In this document: in pieces, positions 7,933 through 15,917 of the stretch
Layout: every line of letters starts with the position of its first letter
Position numbering within the stretch: position 1 is the first letter of the stretch
DNA from: Atopobium fossor DSM 15642
GTDB taxonomy: Bacteria > Actinomycetota > Coriobacteriia > Coriobacteriales > Atopobiaceae
Length of the DNA stretch: 64,000 nt
Reading direction: 5' to 3'
Assembly: GCF_000483125.1 (NCBI RefSeq)
Contig: NZ_AXXR01000004.1
Location: forward strand, 161,504-225,503
Made by a program: the position numbers and the translations under genes
Notes under the pieces: generated by a model
Database searches by the model: none
What the model saw: only the letters and a program-made list of their open reading frames with translations
What the model was told of the DNA's origin: nothing

Positions 7933-8988
7933 ATGTTGAACAGGAACCTTTCGCGCAGGGACTTTCTGGGTGCATCTGCAGCATTTGCAGTAACGCTCGG
8001 TTTAGGCGCATGCAGCAAGGGCGGCTCTGAGGGGGGCACTGCAACAACCTCCTCCTACAAGATTTCTATGATTACCGATACAGGTGGCGTAAATGATCAG
8101 TCCTTCAACCAAAGCTCTTGGGAAGGTTTGGAGCAGCTTAAGAAGGACAAGGGTTGGAATGTTAACTATCTCGAGTCCAAGCAGGAGTCTGACTATGCCT
8201 CCAACCTGGATAAGGCTGTAGATGACGAGGCTAATCTCATTTGGGGTATTGGCTTTGCCATGGCAGATGCTGTAGCTGATGTAGCTGCCAAGAATAAAGA
8301 TGTTCAGTTTGCCATTATCGATAACGCCTATGAGACTCCCGCAGAAAATCTGACGGGTGTAACCTTCCGTGCTCAGGAGCCTTCCTTCATGGTTGGCTAC
8401 ATTGCAGCTCGTACTACCAAGACCAACAAGGTTGGTTTTGTTGGTGGCATCAGCGGCGTAGTTATTAGCCAGTTTGATTATGGTTACAAGGCTGGTATTG
8501 CATACGCAAACAAGGAAAACGGTACCAATGTTGAGGTGCTTACCCAGTATGCAGATTCCTTCACTGACTCTGCAAAGGGCAAGGCTATTGCTTCGAAGAT
8601 GTTCTCTGATGGTTGCGACATTGTGTTCCACGCAGCCGGTGGCGTAGGTGCTGGTGTTATTGAGGCAGCTAAGGAAGCCAACAAGTTTGCTATTGGTGTA
8701 GACCGTGATCAGGCTTACCTCGCACCTGACAATGTATTGACCTCTGCTCTTAAAAAGGTTGATAAGGCCATTGTTGAGGTTTCTACCGAGATTCAGGGTG
8801 GTGCTAAGGGCGGCCGCAACATCGAGCTTGGTGCTGCAGAGGGTTGCGTAGGCATTCCTGAGGATCACCCCCATATCGATGACGCAGTATACAAGGCTGC
8901 ACTTGAGTTTGAGGGCAAGTTTAAGGATGGCAGCATCGTTGCTCCTATGAACCAGGAGAAGTACGACGAGTATGTTGCAGCTCTCTAA
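7933..8988 (+). CDS. BMP-family nucleoside-binding lipoprotein of an ABC transporter
   Basis: A 351-residue substrate-binding protein of the basic membrane protein (BMP/PnrA/Med) family, which binds purine or mixed nucleosides. The N terminus is a Tat-like lipoprotein signal: SRRDFLG at residues 7-13 and lipobox LGAC with Cys27 as the lipidated residue. BMP features follow: the opening strand with DTGGVNDQSFNQS, QESDYA, GVTFRAQEPSF, and FHAAGGVG. It precedes the ATPase and two permeases and is separated from them by a hairpin plus T-run, an arrangement that yields more binding protein than membrane parts. Confidence 0.92.
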   Translation: MLNRNLSRRDFLGASAAFAVTLGLGACSKGGSEGGTATTSSYKISMITDTGGVNDQSFNQSSWEGLEQLKKDKGWNVNYLESKQESDYASNLDKAVDDEANLIWGIGFAMADAVADVAAKNKDVQFAIIDNAYETPAENLTGVTFRAQEPSFMVGYIAARTTKTNKVGFVGGISGVVISQFDYGYKAGIAYANKENGTNVEVLTQYADSFTDSAKGKAIASKMFSDGCDIVFHAAGGVGAGVIEAAKEANKFAIGVDRDQAYLAPDNVLTSALKKVDKAIVEVSTEIQGGAKGGRNIELGAAEGCVGIPEDHPHIDDAVYKAALEFEGKFKDGSIVAPMNQEKYDEYVAAL

Positions 8989-9031
8989 GACTGTGGCGCT
9001 GTTTATATAAAACACGCGTACTGCTGGGATG

Positions 9032-9070
9032 GTGAGGGCACCCCGGATGTGTGGGCGCCCTCACTTTTTT
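9032..9070 (+). terminator. Intrinsic terminator/attenuator between binding protein and ABC ATPase
   Basis: Stem GTGAGGGC (9032-9039) pairs with GCCCTCAC (9057-9064), then six T. It lies inside the transporter operon, 25 bp before the ATPase start, so partial read-through is expected and would set the ratio of binding protein to the rest. Confidence 0.8.
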
Positions 9071-9095
9071 AAGAAGTGCGCAAGAGGAGTGTGTT

Positions 9096-10622
9096 ATGGA
9101 AGCGAGTCGCGATTACGCTGTGCAAATGCATGGCATAGTCAAAAGGTTTGGAGCATTTACTGCTCTTAGCGGCGTCGATCTCGATGTAAAAAAGCAGTCC
9201 ATTCACGCCATCTTGGGCGAGAACGGCGCGGGTAAATCCACGCTTATGAACATCTTGTACGGTTTGTATCAGGCCGACGCAGGCAAGACTTTTCTCAATG
9301 GTGAGGAAGTAGATATTTCTAATCCTACCAAGGCTATTAAGTGTGGCATTGGTATGGTTCACCAGCACTTTATGCTGGTAGAAAACTTTACCGTTACCGA
9401 GAATATCGTGTTGGGTGACGAGGTATGTGGCGCTGCTGGCATCTTAGATATGAAGCGTGCTCGTGCTGAAGTCGCTGCTATTGTTGAGGAATACGGCTTT
9501 GATGTAGATCCTGATGCACGTATTGAGGATATTACGGTTGGTATGCAACAGCGTGTAGAGATTCTTAAAGCGCTGTATCGTGGTGCCGATACCCTCATTC
9601 TTGATGAGCCTACTGCAGTGCTTACTCCCCAAGAAATTGAGCAGCTCATTAAGATCATGCGTGACCTGGTAAGCAAGGGTAAAACCATTATTATCATTAC
9701 GCATAAACTCAAAGAGATTATGTCCTCGGCAGATGAGTGCACTATCATTCGCCGCGGTGTATATATGGGTACAGTTGATGTCTCTCAGGTTACCGAGGAC
9801 GAACTGGCATCTAAGATGGTTGGCCGTCACGTAAATCTTACGGTTGAGAAAGCTCCTGCCAAGCCAGGCGATGTTGTGCTATCTATTCGTGACTTGCATG
9901 TCAATGATGAGCGTGGCATCGAGGCTGTAAAAGGTCTTAGTTTGGATGTACGTGAAGGCGAGATTGTTGGTATTGCAGGCATTGATGGTAATGGGCAAAA
10001 GGAGCTTGTGGATGCCATTGATTGCTTGATTAAGGCACAAAGTGGTACCGTTACCGTTTGTGGTAAGGATATTACCAACACCACACCTCGTAACGTTATT
10101 GATAACAGTGTTGCAACCGTACCGTCTGACCGCCATCGTTGGGGTCTTGTCCTGCCCTTCTCGGTATCCGAGAACATGGTGCTGGAGCGTCATGGCGAGG
10201 ATTGCTTTGGCGCTGGCATTATGTTGGACCACGCTAAGATGGATGAGTTTGCTCGTGATCTTATTGCTGAGTATGATATTCGCCCTGCAAACTGCGAGCA
10301 TTCCACTGCTGGTGGCCTGTCTGGTGGTAACCAGCAAAAGGTTATTATTGCACGTCAAGTGTCCAGTAATCCCAAACTATTAATTGTTGTTCAGCCTACG
10401 CGTGGCTTGGATGTTGGCGCTATTGAGTTTGTTCACAAGGCACTTATTCGTGAGCGCGATAGGGGTTGTGCAATTTTGCTTATCTCTCTTGAGCTTGACG
10501 AGGTTATGGACATTGCCGATACCATTGCTGTTATTTATGACGGCGCCATTGTGGATGAGTTTGCACAGGGAACCATCACGGAAGAAGAAATTGGTCTTCT
10601 GATGGCAGGAGGCGCAAAATAA
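9096..10622 (+). CDS. Nucleoside ABC transporter ATP-binding protein (two ABC domains)
   Basis: A 508-residue protein with two ABC cassettes, as in sugar- and nucleoside-type importers. The first has Walker A GENGAGKST (41-49) and Walker B ending LILDEPT. The second has a degenerate Walker A (GIDGNGQKE), the signature LSGGNQQK and a degenerate Walker B (LIVVQPTRGLD), normal for this family where one site is less active. I start at ATG 9096 after GAGGAG; the upstream in-frame extension crosses the terminator hairpin. It overlaps the next gene by one base (TAATG). Partner of the BMP lipoprotein. Confidence 0.92.
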   Translation: MEASRDYAVQMHGIVKRFGAFTALSGVDLDVKKQSIHAILGENGAGKSTLMNILYGLYQADAGKTFLNGEEVDISNPTKAIKCGIGMVHQHFMLVENFTVTENIVLGDEVCGAAGILDMKRARAEVAAIVEEYGFDVDPDARIEDITVGMQQRVEILKALYRGADTLILDEPTAVLTPQEIEQLIKIMRDLVSKGKTIIIITHKLKEIMSSADECTIIRRGVYMGTVDVSQVTEDELASKMVGRHVNLTVEKAPAKPGDVVLSIRDLHVNDERGIEAVKGLSLDVREGEIVGIAGIDGNGQKELVDAIDCLIKAQSGTVTVCGKDITNTTPRNVIDNSVATVPSDRHRWGLVLPFSVSENMVLERHGEDCFGAGIMLDHAKMDEFARDLIAEYDIRPANCEHSTAGGLSGGNQQKVIIARQVSSNPKLLIVVQPTRGLDVGAIEFVHKALIRERDRGCAILLISLELDEVMDIADTIAVIYDGAIVDEFAQGTITEEEIGLLMAGGAK

Positions 10623-11749
10623 TGGATACGCTTGTTAAGATTTTAAAGAAGCCCATTACGGCAACGATTTTAGCAATCTTCTTTGGCTTTGTTATTGCAG
10701 CACTTGTTTTGGTAGCTGCAGGATATGATCCCATTGCTTCTTTTGGCGCCCTGTTCAATGGTGCTTTGGGCAAACCTAAATATCTTTCCAATGTCATCAT
10801 CAAAGCAACTCCCATTATTTTAACGGGTGTGGCTGTGGCATTTGCCTTCAAGACCGGTATGTTTAACATTGGTGCAGAAGGTCAGTACATTGTTGGTACC
10901 ATTTTTGCCACCATTGTAGGTATCAGCCTTAATCTTCCTGCTGTTTTGCAGATTCCTATTGTTATTTTGGCAGGTACTTTAGGTGGCGCTTTGAGTGGTG
11001 GCCTCATTGGTTTTCTCAAAGCAAAGTTTGGCATTCATGAGGTTATTACCAGCATCATGCTTAACTGGATTAGCTTGTATGCCTGCAACTTTGTAGTAAA
11101 TACTCAAGCATTCCACCAGCCTGAGTCCACCAGTACTTTCCCTGTAAATCCCTCCAGCTTTACGATGATTCTTCCTAATTGGAAGCTTTCCGATGCTGGT
11201 CAGGATATGCTCAGTGGCATTCCTTGGTTGTATGACATGCTGGTAAAGACTGATGTAAACGCTGGTATTCTTATTGCTATTTTGGCTGCTGCTGGCATTT
11301 CTTTGTTGCTTAAGCACACCAAGATTGGTTACGAGATGCGTGCCGTTGGTTTTAACCGCGATGCAGCTCAGTTCTCTGGTATTGGTGTAAACAAGAACAT
11401 TGTGTTGTGCATGCTCATCTCGGGTGGTTTATGCGGTTTGGCCGGTGCTCTTACCATCACAGGCACAGCACCTCACAGCATTTCAACCTTGGCTGCTTTC
11501 GAGAATGCTGGTTTTAACGGTCTATCTGTGGCATTTATTGCTGGCTCGTCTCCGATTGGCTGTATTCCTGCAGGCCTTTTGTTTAGTGGTCTTATTTATG
11601 GCGGACAGAGTGTTCAGCAGGTTATTGGTGCTCCCTCAGACATTATTAGCATCATGATTGGCACCATCGTGTTCCTTATGGCTTTATCACAGGTATTGCC
11701 TATGATTATTAGCCGCATTGAGAAGAAGGGAGCAACCGATGCTCACTAA
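10622..11749 (+). CDS. Nucleoside ABC transporter permease 1
   Basis: A 375-residue integral membrane protein of the BPD_transp_2 family with about 9-10 hydrophobic segments and the family block FKTGMFNIGAEGQ near residue 80. It overlaps the ATPase stop by one base and the next permease by 11 bases, so the three are translationally coupled. Together they form a BMP-type nucleoside importer whose substrates are processed by DeoD, Pdp, Cdd and the pseudouridine enzymes nearby. Confidence 0.92.
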   Translation: MDTLVKILKKPITATILAIFFGFVIAALVLVAAGYDPIASFGALFNGALGKPKYLSNVIIKATPIILTGVAVAFAFKTGMFNIGAEGQYIVGTIFATIVGISLNLPAVLQIPIVILAGTLGGALSGGLIGFLKAKFGIHEVITSIMLNWISLYACNFVVNTQAFHQPESTSTFPVNPSSFTMILPNWKLSDAGQDMLSGIPWLYDMLVKTDVNAGILIAILAAAGISLLLKHTKIGYEMRAVGFNRDAAQFSGIGVNKNIVLCMLISGGLCGLAGALTITGTAPHSISTLAAFENAGFNGLSVAFIAGSSPIGCIPAGLLFSGLIYGGQSVQQVIGAPSDIISIMIGTIVFLMALSQVLPMIISRIEKKGATDAH

Positions 11750-12659
11750 TCTTCTACTGCTTATTGGCATTACGCTTATGTACTCTACACCGCTGGTATT
11801 TGGTGCATTGGGCGGTGTTATCTCCGAGCGCTCTGGTGTCACCAACATTGGTATTGAAGGCATGATGATGGTTGGTGCCTTTACTGCTTCTGCGGTAAGC
11901 TACTTTACGGGAAATCCTTGGCTGGGTTTTGTAGCCGCAGGTATTGCAGGCGCCGCTGTTGCGTTGTTACATGCCGTGGCTTCTATTACCTTCCGTGCAG
12001 ATCAGACTATTTCTGGTGTAGCAATTAACCTTTTGGCTCCTGGCATTGCATTGTTCTTCTGTCGTCGTTTGTTTAACAACGCAGCTATGACACCTCCAGT
12101 AGCTACGCTTCCCAAGCTCTTTGGTGAAGGTGCTTTTGTGGGCACGCCATTTGCGTCCCTCAACGTGGATATTACCGTTGTGCTAGGTCTTCTCGCCACC
12201 GTAATAATGTGGTTTGTTTTCTATAAGACCAAGTGGGGTCTGCATATCCGTGCTGTTGGTGAGCATCCTGCAGCAGCCGATACCTTGGGCATTCGCGTAG
12301 AACTTACTCGCTATGTGTGTGTTTTACTTTCTGGCATGCTTGCTGGTTTTGGTGGCGCTTCTGTAACACTAGCAATTGTTTCTCAGTTTACGCAGATTTC
12401 TATTAGCGGTCAGGGCTTTATTGCACTTGCCGCAGTAATCTTTGGTAAGTGGAAGCCTCAGGGCGCTTACGGTGCGTGCTTGCTCTTTGGTATGGCACAG
12501 GCTTTAACTATTTTGCTGGGTGGTGGTGTTATTGCTGTTCCTACTCAGATTATGGCCATGCTTCCTTACGTTCTTACCATTGTTATTCTTGTTCTGTTTG
12601 TGGGACGCTCTGCTGCTCCTAAGGCAGATGGTGTTCCCTATATCAAGGGCGCTCGCTAA
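11739..12659 (+). CDS. Nucleoside ABC transporter permease 2
   Basis: A 306-residue BPD_transp_2-family membrane protein. It has the SGVTNIGIEGMMM motif near residue 30, the counterpart of NIGAEGQ in permease 1, and about 8-9 membrane spans. I start at ATG 11739, downstream of GAAGGGAG; the longer in-frame start at 11718 lies before that ribosome site and lengthens the overlap with permease 1. It is the last transporter gene, followed by a hairpin and then cdd. Confidence 0.92.
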   Translation: MLTNLLLLIGITLMYSTPLVFGALGGVISERSGVTNIGIEGMMMVGAFTASAVSYFTGNPWLGFVAAGIAGAAVALLHAVASITFRADQTISGVAINLLAPGIALFFCRRLFNNAAMTPPVATLPKLFGEGAFVGTPFASLNVDITVVLGLLATVIMWFVFYKTKWGLHIRAVGEHPAAADTLGIRVELTRYVCVLLSGMLAGFGGASVTLAIVSQFTQISISGQGFIALAAVIFGKWKPQGAYGACLLFGMAQALTILLGGGVIAVPTQIMAMLPYVLTIVILVLFVGRSAAPKADGVPYIKGAR

Positions 12660-12684
12660 GATTTAGAGCGTACGTTTACACCGC

Positions 12685-12727
12685 AAGTGCGCTCGGCAGC
12701 AGTGCTGGGCGCACTTATTATTTTTTA
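12685..12727 (+). terminator. Hairpin with T-rich tail between transporter and cdd
   Basis: AAGTGCGC (12685-12692) pairs with GCGCACTT (12709-12716); the tail ATTATTTTTTAT follows. Probably a partial terminator within the nucleoside operon, 25 bp before cdd. Confidence 0.65.
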
Positions 12728-12751
12728 TATGCAAGGTTGTAAGGAGTGGCT

Positions 12752-13195
12752 ATGGTTGATGATAAAACCCTGGTAGCTGAGGCAATTTCTGCACGTGAAA
12801 GAGCATATGTTCCATATTCGCACTTTGCAGTTGGTGCAGCACTGTTAGATGCTAACGGCAAGATTTGGCATGGTTGCAATATAGAAAACGCTTCCTATAC
12901 GCCTACTAATTGTGCGGAGCGTACAGCATTTTTTAAAGCAGTTAGCGAGGGCGCTTCCAATTTTGTTGCCATTGCGATTGTTGGCGGAGCAGCTGGTAAG
13001 CCAATTTCTGACTGGTGCGCACCCTGTGGAGTGTGTCGTCAGGTGATGCGCGAGTTTTGTAGTCCACAGAGCTTTCGTGTGGTGCTAGCTCGCACGCCAG
13101 ACGAGTACAAAGCCTATAGCCTTGCAGATCTTCTACCTGAAGGCTTTGGGCCTGATGATTTAGAACGTGCTTCGTGTAATCACGAACAGCACTAG
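12752..13195 (+). CDS. cdd: Cytidine deaminase
   Basis: A 147-residue zinc deaminase converting (deoxy)cytidine to (deoxy)uridine, which Pdp next door then cleaves. Zinc/catalytic motifs: Cys-Ala-Glu in TNCAERTAFF and the PCGVCRQV pair of cysteines; the size is that of the small tetrameric Cdd. ATG 12752 has AAGGAG 5 bases upstream; an in-frame GTG at 12746 overlaps that site and is unlikely. It is followed by pdp after 12 bp. Confidence 0.93.
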   Translation: MVDDKTLVAEAISARERAYVPYSHFAVGAALLDANGKIWHGCNIENASYTPTNCAERTAFFKAVSEGASNFVAIAIVGGAAGKPISDWCAPCGVCRQVMREFCSPQSFRVVLARTPDEYKAYSLADLLPEGFGPDDLERASCNHEQH

Positions 13196-13207
13196 GAGAG
13201 TGATTGT

Positions 13208-14539
13208 ATGAGGATGTACGATATTATCGAGAAAAAACGTGATGGCAAGGAGCTTACAGACGAGGAAATTGCTTTCTTCGTAAAGGGCTATGCTACGGGA
13301 GAAATTCCTGATTATCAGGCTTCTGCTTTGTGTATGGCCATTTACTTTCAGGGTATGAATGCACGCGAGACAGCAACGCTCACCATGGAAATGGTTCATT
13401 CCGGTGATGTGGTAGACCTATCTAAGATTGATGGTATTAAAGTAGACAAGCACTCTACGGGTGGCGTTGGCGATAAAACCTCGCTTGTTGTTGCTCCTAT
13501 TGTGGCTTCGCTGGGTGTACGCATGGCCAAGATGAGTGGTCGTGGTTTGGGTCATACGGGCGGTACGCTGGACAAACTCGAATCTATCCCTGGGCTTTCT
13601 GTAGCTATTGCGTCCAATCGTTTTGCTCAGATTGTAAACGAAGTGGGCGTGGCAATCATTAGCCAAACGGGCAACCTGGTACCTGCAGACAAGCGTCTGT
13701 ATGGTCTACGCGATGTTACCGCTACAGTAGATAGCTTGCCTCTTATTGCGTCCAGCATTATGAGTAAAAAGATTGCTGCTGGCGCCGATAAGATTTTGTT
13801 GGATGTTAAGTGCGGTAGCGGTGCCTTTATGAAGACTGTTGATGACGCTATTGCCTTGGCTAAAGAAATGGTTTCTATTGGCGAGGAAGTTGGCCGTACC
13901 ACGGTTGCACTCATTACGGACATGGGTCGTCCTTTAGGTATGTGTATTGGTAATACCCTAGAGGTTGCGGAAGCGGCAACCACGCTACAAGGCAAGGGTC
14001 CTAAAGATCTAACAGATATTTGTGTTGAACTTGCCGGTAATTTACTTCACCTTGCCGGTAAAGGCGACATGGATACCTGTCGTAATCTAGCCCGTGGTCA
14101 GATTACAAATGGTGAGGGATTTGCCAAACTCAAAGAAATGGTCGCTGCTCAGGGCGGCAATGCAGACTTACTAGACAATCCTTTTGAACAGCTCGTACAG
14201 TCTCGCCAATCTCGTGAACTGTATGCAGCTACTACCGGTAGTATCTATGCCATGGATACCGAGCGCTGCGGCATTGCTTCGGTTGCTTTGGGTGCTGGTC
14301 GCGAGAAGAAGGAAGATTCCATCGACTACTCTGCAGGTATTGTGCTTGCCAAAAAGACAGGTGATGCCGTTCAGGCAGGCGACTTATTGGCAACAGTGTA
14401 TGCAGCAAACGAGAATCTTTTGGATGCGGGCGAGAAAATCTTTATGGATGCGTTGGATATTCGCGAGCAGGAGGCTGTGGCAGCACCATTGTTCCATGCT
14501 CGTGTTTCTCGTGAGGGTGTAGAGCGTTTTGATGTCTAA
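13208..14539 (+). CDS. pdp: Pyrimidine-nucleoside phosphorylase
   Basis: A 443-residue phosphorylase of the thymidine/pyrimidine family, cleaving uridine, thymidine or deoxyuridine to base and (deoxy)ribose-1-P. The family signature SGRGLGHTGGTLDKLE is present, with phosphate-binding KHSTGGVGDKTS before it and KKIAAGADKILLDVKCG after. GGAGAG lies 9 bases before the start. Whether it is strict thymidine phosphorylase (DeoA) or broad Pdp cannot be read from sequence by eye. Last gene of the nucleoside operon. Confidence 0.93.
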   Translation: MRMYDIIEKKRDGKELTDEEIAFFVKGYATGEIPDYQASALCMAIYFQGMNARETATLTMEMVHSGDVVDLSKIDGIKVDKHSTGGVGDKTSLVVAPIVASLGVRMAKMSGRGLGHTGGTLDKLESIPGLSVAIASNRFAQIVNEVGVAIISQTGNLVPADKRLYGLRDVTATVDSLPLIASSIMSKKIAAGADKILLDVKCGSGAFMKTVDDAIALAKEMVSIGEEVGRTTVALITDMGRPLGMCIGNTLEVAEAATTLQGKGPKDLTDICVELAGNLLHLAGKGDMDTCRNLARGQITNGEGFAKLKEMVAAQGGNADLLDNPFEQLVQSRQSRELYAATTGSIYAMDTERCGIASVALGAGREKKEDSIDYSAGIVLAKKTGDAVQAGDLLATVYAANENLLDAGEKIFMDALDIREQEAVAAPLFHARVSREGVERFDV

Positions 14540-14607
14540 GGTAATGGCGTCGTAATCCTGCACGTGTTCCCAAAGAATGCCCGAAGACGTAAGAGTTGTT
14601 TCATACT

Positions 14608-14643
14608 GGCAGTCATTCACAACTGTGGGTGACTGCCTTTCTT
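14608..14643 (+). terminator. Terminator after pdp
   Basis: GGCAGTCA (14608-14615) pairs with TGACTGCC (14630-14637), extended by CAC/GTG across a small bulge; TTTCTT follows. Ends the nucleoside operon. Confidence 0.75.
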
Positions 14644-14679
14644 AATTTGCTATGCAGAGGGTGATGATTAGGCTTATGC

Positions 14680-14719
14680 TCTGTCATGTCATTATTAATA
14701 TTAATAATGACATGACAGA
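14680..14719. repeat. 40-bp perfect palindrome
   Basis: Both halves match exactly: the left half reads TCTGTCATGTCATTATTAAT and the right half is its reverse complement, with no loop. It lies between the pdp terminator and the PHP phosphatase gene, about 70 bp before that start. It lacks the GC-rich stem plus T-run of a terminator, so an operator for a large dimeric or tetrameric regulator is more likely, though a recombination or processing site is possible. Confidence 0.85.
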
Positions 14720-14730
14720 TTAAGAACCAA

Positions 14731-14778
14731 GACAGAAGGCCTCTGAGACAGAAGGCCCCTAAAGTAGGAGACCTCTAA
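14731..14778 (+). repeat. Three imperfect 16-bp tandem repeats in the leader of the PHP phosphatase
   Basis: Units GACAGAAGGCCTCTGA, GACAGAAGGCCCCTAA and AGTAGGAGACCTCTAA follow one another and end 12 bp before the start codon. AGG and CCT words within neighbouring units could pair, so the leader may fold over the ribosome site. Function unknown. Confidence 0.6.
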
Positions 14779-14790
14779 GAGAGAAGCAGT

Positions 14791-15699
14791 ATGCTTGCTG
14801 ATTATCACGTACATTCAAATTTTTCCGATGATTCCTGGTATCCCATGGTAGAAATTTGCCAAGATGCTATTCGTCACAGCTTGGATGAAATTTGTTTTAC
14901 GGATCATGTGGATTATGGAATAAAACCTGATGTAGAGCAGTATCAGACAGGTGCTTTAATAGCTCCAATGCATAAAAATCCTCAAGGGATGTTAGAGCCA
15001 GCACTCAATGTAGACTATGAACGCTATTTTCCAGCTATAGAAAAAGTTCAAGAGCAGTTTGCGGATCTTGGTGCTGGTAGTACTCTTGGTGGCTTAACGG
15101 TAAAAGCTGGTTTAGAGCTAGGCGTACAAACCCGTTATATTCCTCAGTACCAAGAGCTTACACGCACATATGCCAGTCGTATGGATTTTGCTTTATTGTC
15201 TGTCCATCAAGTAAATAACTTGGAGTTTTGGACGGGCGAGTTCATGGAGGGGCGTACTCAGGATGAGTACAATCAGGCATATTATGCTGAGCTTCTTAGT
15301 GTGGTGGAGAACTTCAAAGAGTATTCCGTATTGGCCCATCTTGATTTAATAAAACGTTATGAGCTGGAATTGGTGGGTGCAGATGGACTGTATCCCTTCC
15401 ATAAAATTCGCGACATCGTAGCTGCAATTTTGGAACAAGCAATTTCCGATGGGAAGGGTATTGAGCTCAATACTTCAAGTTTTCGCTATGGACTGCCAGA
15501 CCTTACCCCCTGTACAGAGATTTTGGAGCTGTATAAAGATCTGGGAGGCTGTATTATCACTATTGGTTCTGACTCTCACAAAGAAAATAACCTAGGCGCC
15601 TATATTGGGTTGGCTAAAAAACGCTTGCTGGCGCTGGGATACAAACAATATTGTACGTTCAATGCCTGGGAACCTGTGTTTCATACCTTAGACGATTAG
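14791..15699 (+). CDS. PHP-domain phosphatase, histidinol-phosphatase (HisJ/HisK)-like
   Basis: A 302-residue metal-dependent phosphoesterase. PHP motifs are in order: DYHVHSNFSDD (residues 4-14), CFTDHVDYG, a glutamate in KAGLELGVQ, SVHQVNN, AHLDLIKRY, and the C-terminal GSDSHKEN. This layout is that of the HisJ/HisK histidinol-phosphatase branch. No other histidine-biosynthesis gene is visible here, so it may serve a distant his pathway or a different phosphate ester. AGAGAGAAG precedes ATG 14791. It appears to be a single-gene unit with the long palindrome and repeats in its leader. Confidence 0.75.
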   Translation: MLADYHVHSNFSDDSWYPMVEICQDAIRHSLDEICFTDHVDYGIKPDVEQYQTGALIAPMHKNPQGMLEPALNVDYERYFPAIEKVQEQFADLGAGSTLGGLTVKAGLELGVQTRYIPQYQELTRTYASRMDFALLSVHQVNNLEFWTGEFMEGRTQDEYNQAYYAELLSVVENFKEYSVLAHLDLIKRYELELVGADGLYPFHKIRDIVAAILEQAISDGKGIELNTSSFRYGLPDLTPCTEILELYKDLGGCIITIGSDSHKENNLGAYIGLAKKRLLALGYKQYCTFNAWEPVFHTLDD

Positions 15700-15741
15700 A
15701 CTATTTATTAGACCATTTTTGTGCATTAAGGATGCTATATA

Positions 15742-15774
15742 CAAAAACGGCTCGGAGTTTTTCTCCGAGCCGTT
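15742..15774 (-). terminator. Terminator of tRNA-Glu (minus strand)
   Basis: AACGGCTCGGAG (15746-15757) pairs perfectly with CTCCGAGCCGTT (15763-15774). Read on the minus strand the stem is followed by a T-run, so it ends the tRNA transcript; on the plus strand the tail is poor in T. Confidence 0.85.
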
Positions 15775-15784
15775 GTGCCTGCTA

Positions 15785-15859
15785 TGGTGCCCCCAACGAG
15801 AATCGAACTCGTATTGCCGCCTTGAAAGGGCGATGTCCTAACCGTTAGACGATGGGGAC
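15785..15859 (-). tRNA. tRNA-Glu (anticodon TTC), CCA encoded
   Basis: On the minus strand a full cloverleaf folds. The acceptor stem GTCCCCA pairs with TGGGGGC (one G-T pair). The D-arm is GTCT/GGAC, the anticodon stem TCGCC/GGCGG with loop CTTTCAA (anticodon TTC), and the T-arm ACGAG-TTCGATT-CTCGT. Discriminator A is followed by genomic CCA. It is transcribed towards the terminator at 15742-15774. Confidence 0.95.
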
Positions 15860-15917
15860 GAATGCGTAAGAAGTATAACAAATAAATGTAAAAAGTCATA
15901 CAAGAAAGAAAAAAACT

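Noticed and set aside
8002..9015. Minus-strand open frame (337 codons) opposite the BMP lipoprotein
   Set aside because: Shadow of a gene with clear signal peptide and family motifs; codon composition of the complement explains the lack of stops.
14731..14778. The three 16-bp repeats as a small CRISPR
   Set aside because: The units are contiguous without spacers and drift in sequence.
15785..15859. tRNA-Glu as an integration site of a mobile element
   Set aside because: I found no integrase and no repeated copy of the tRNA 3' end in the flanks.
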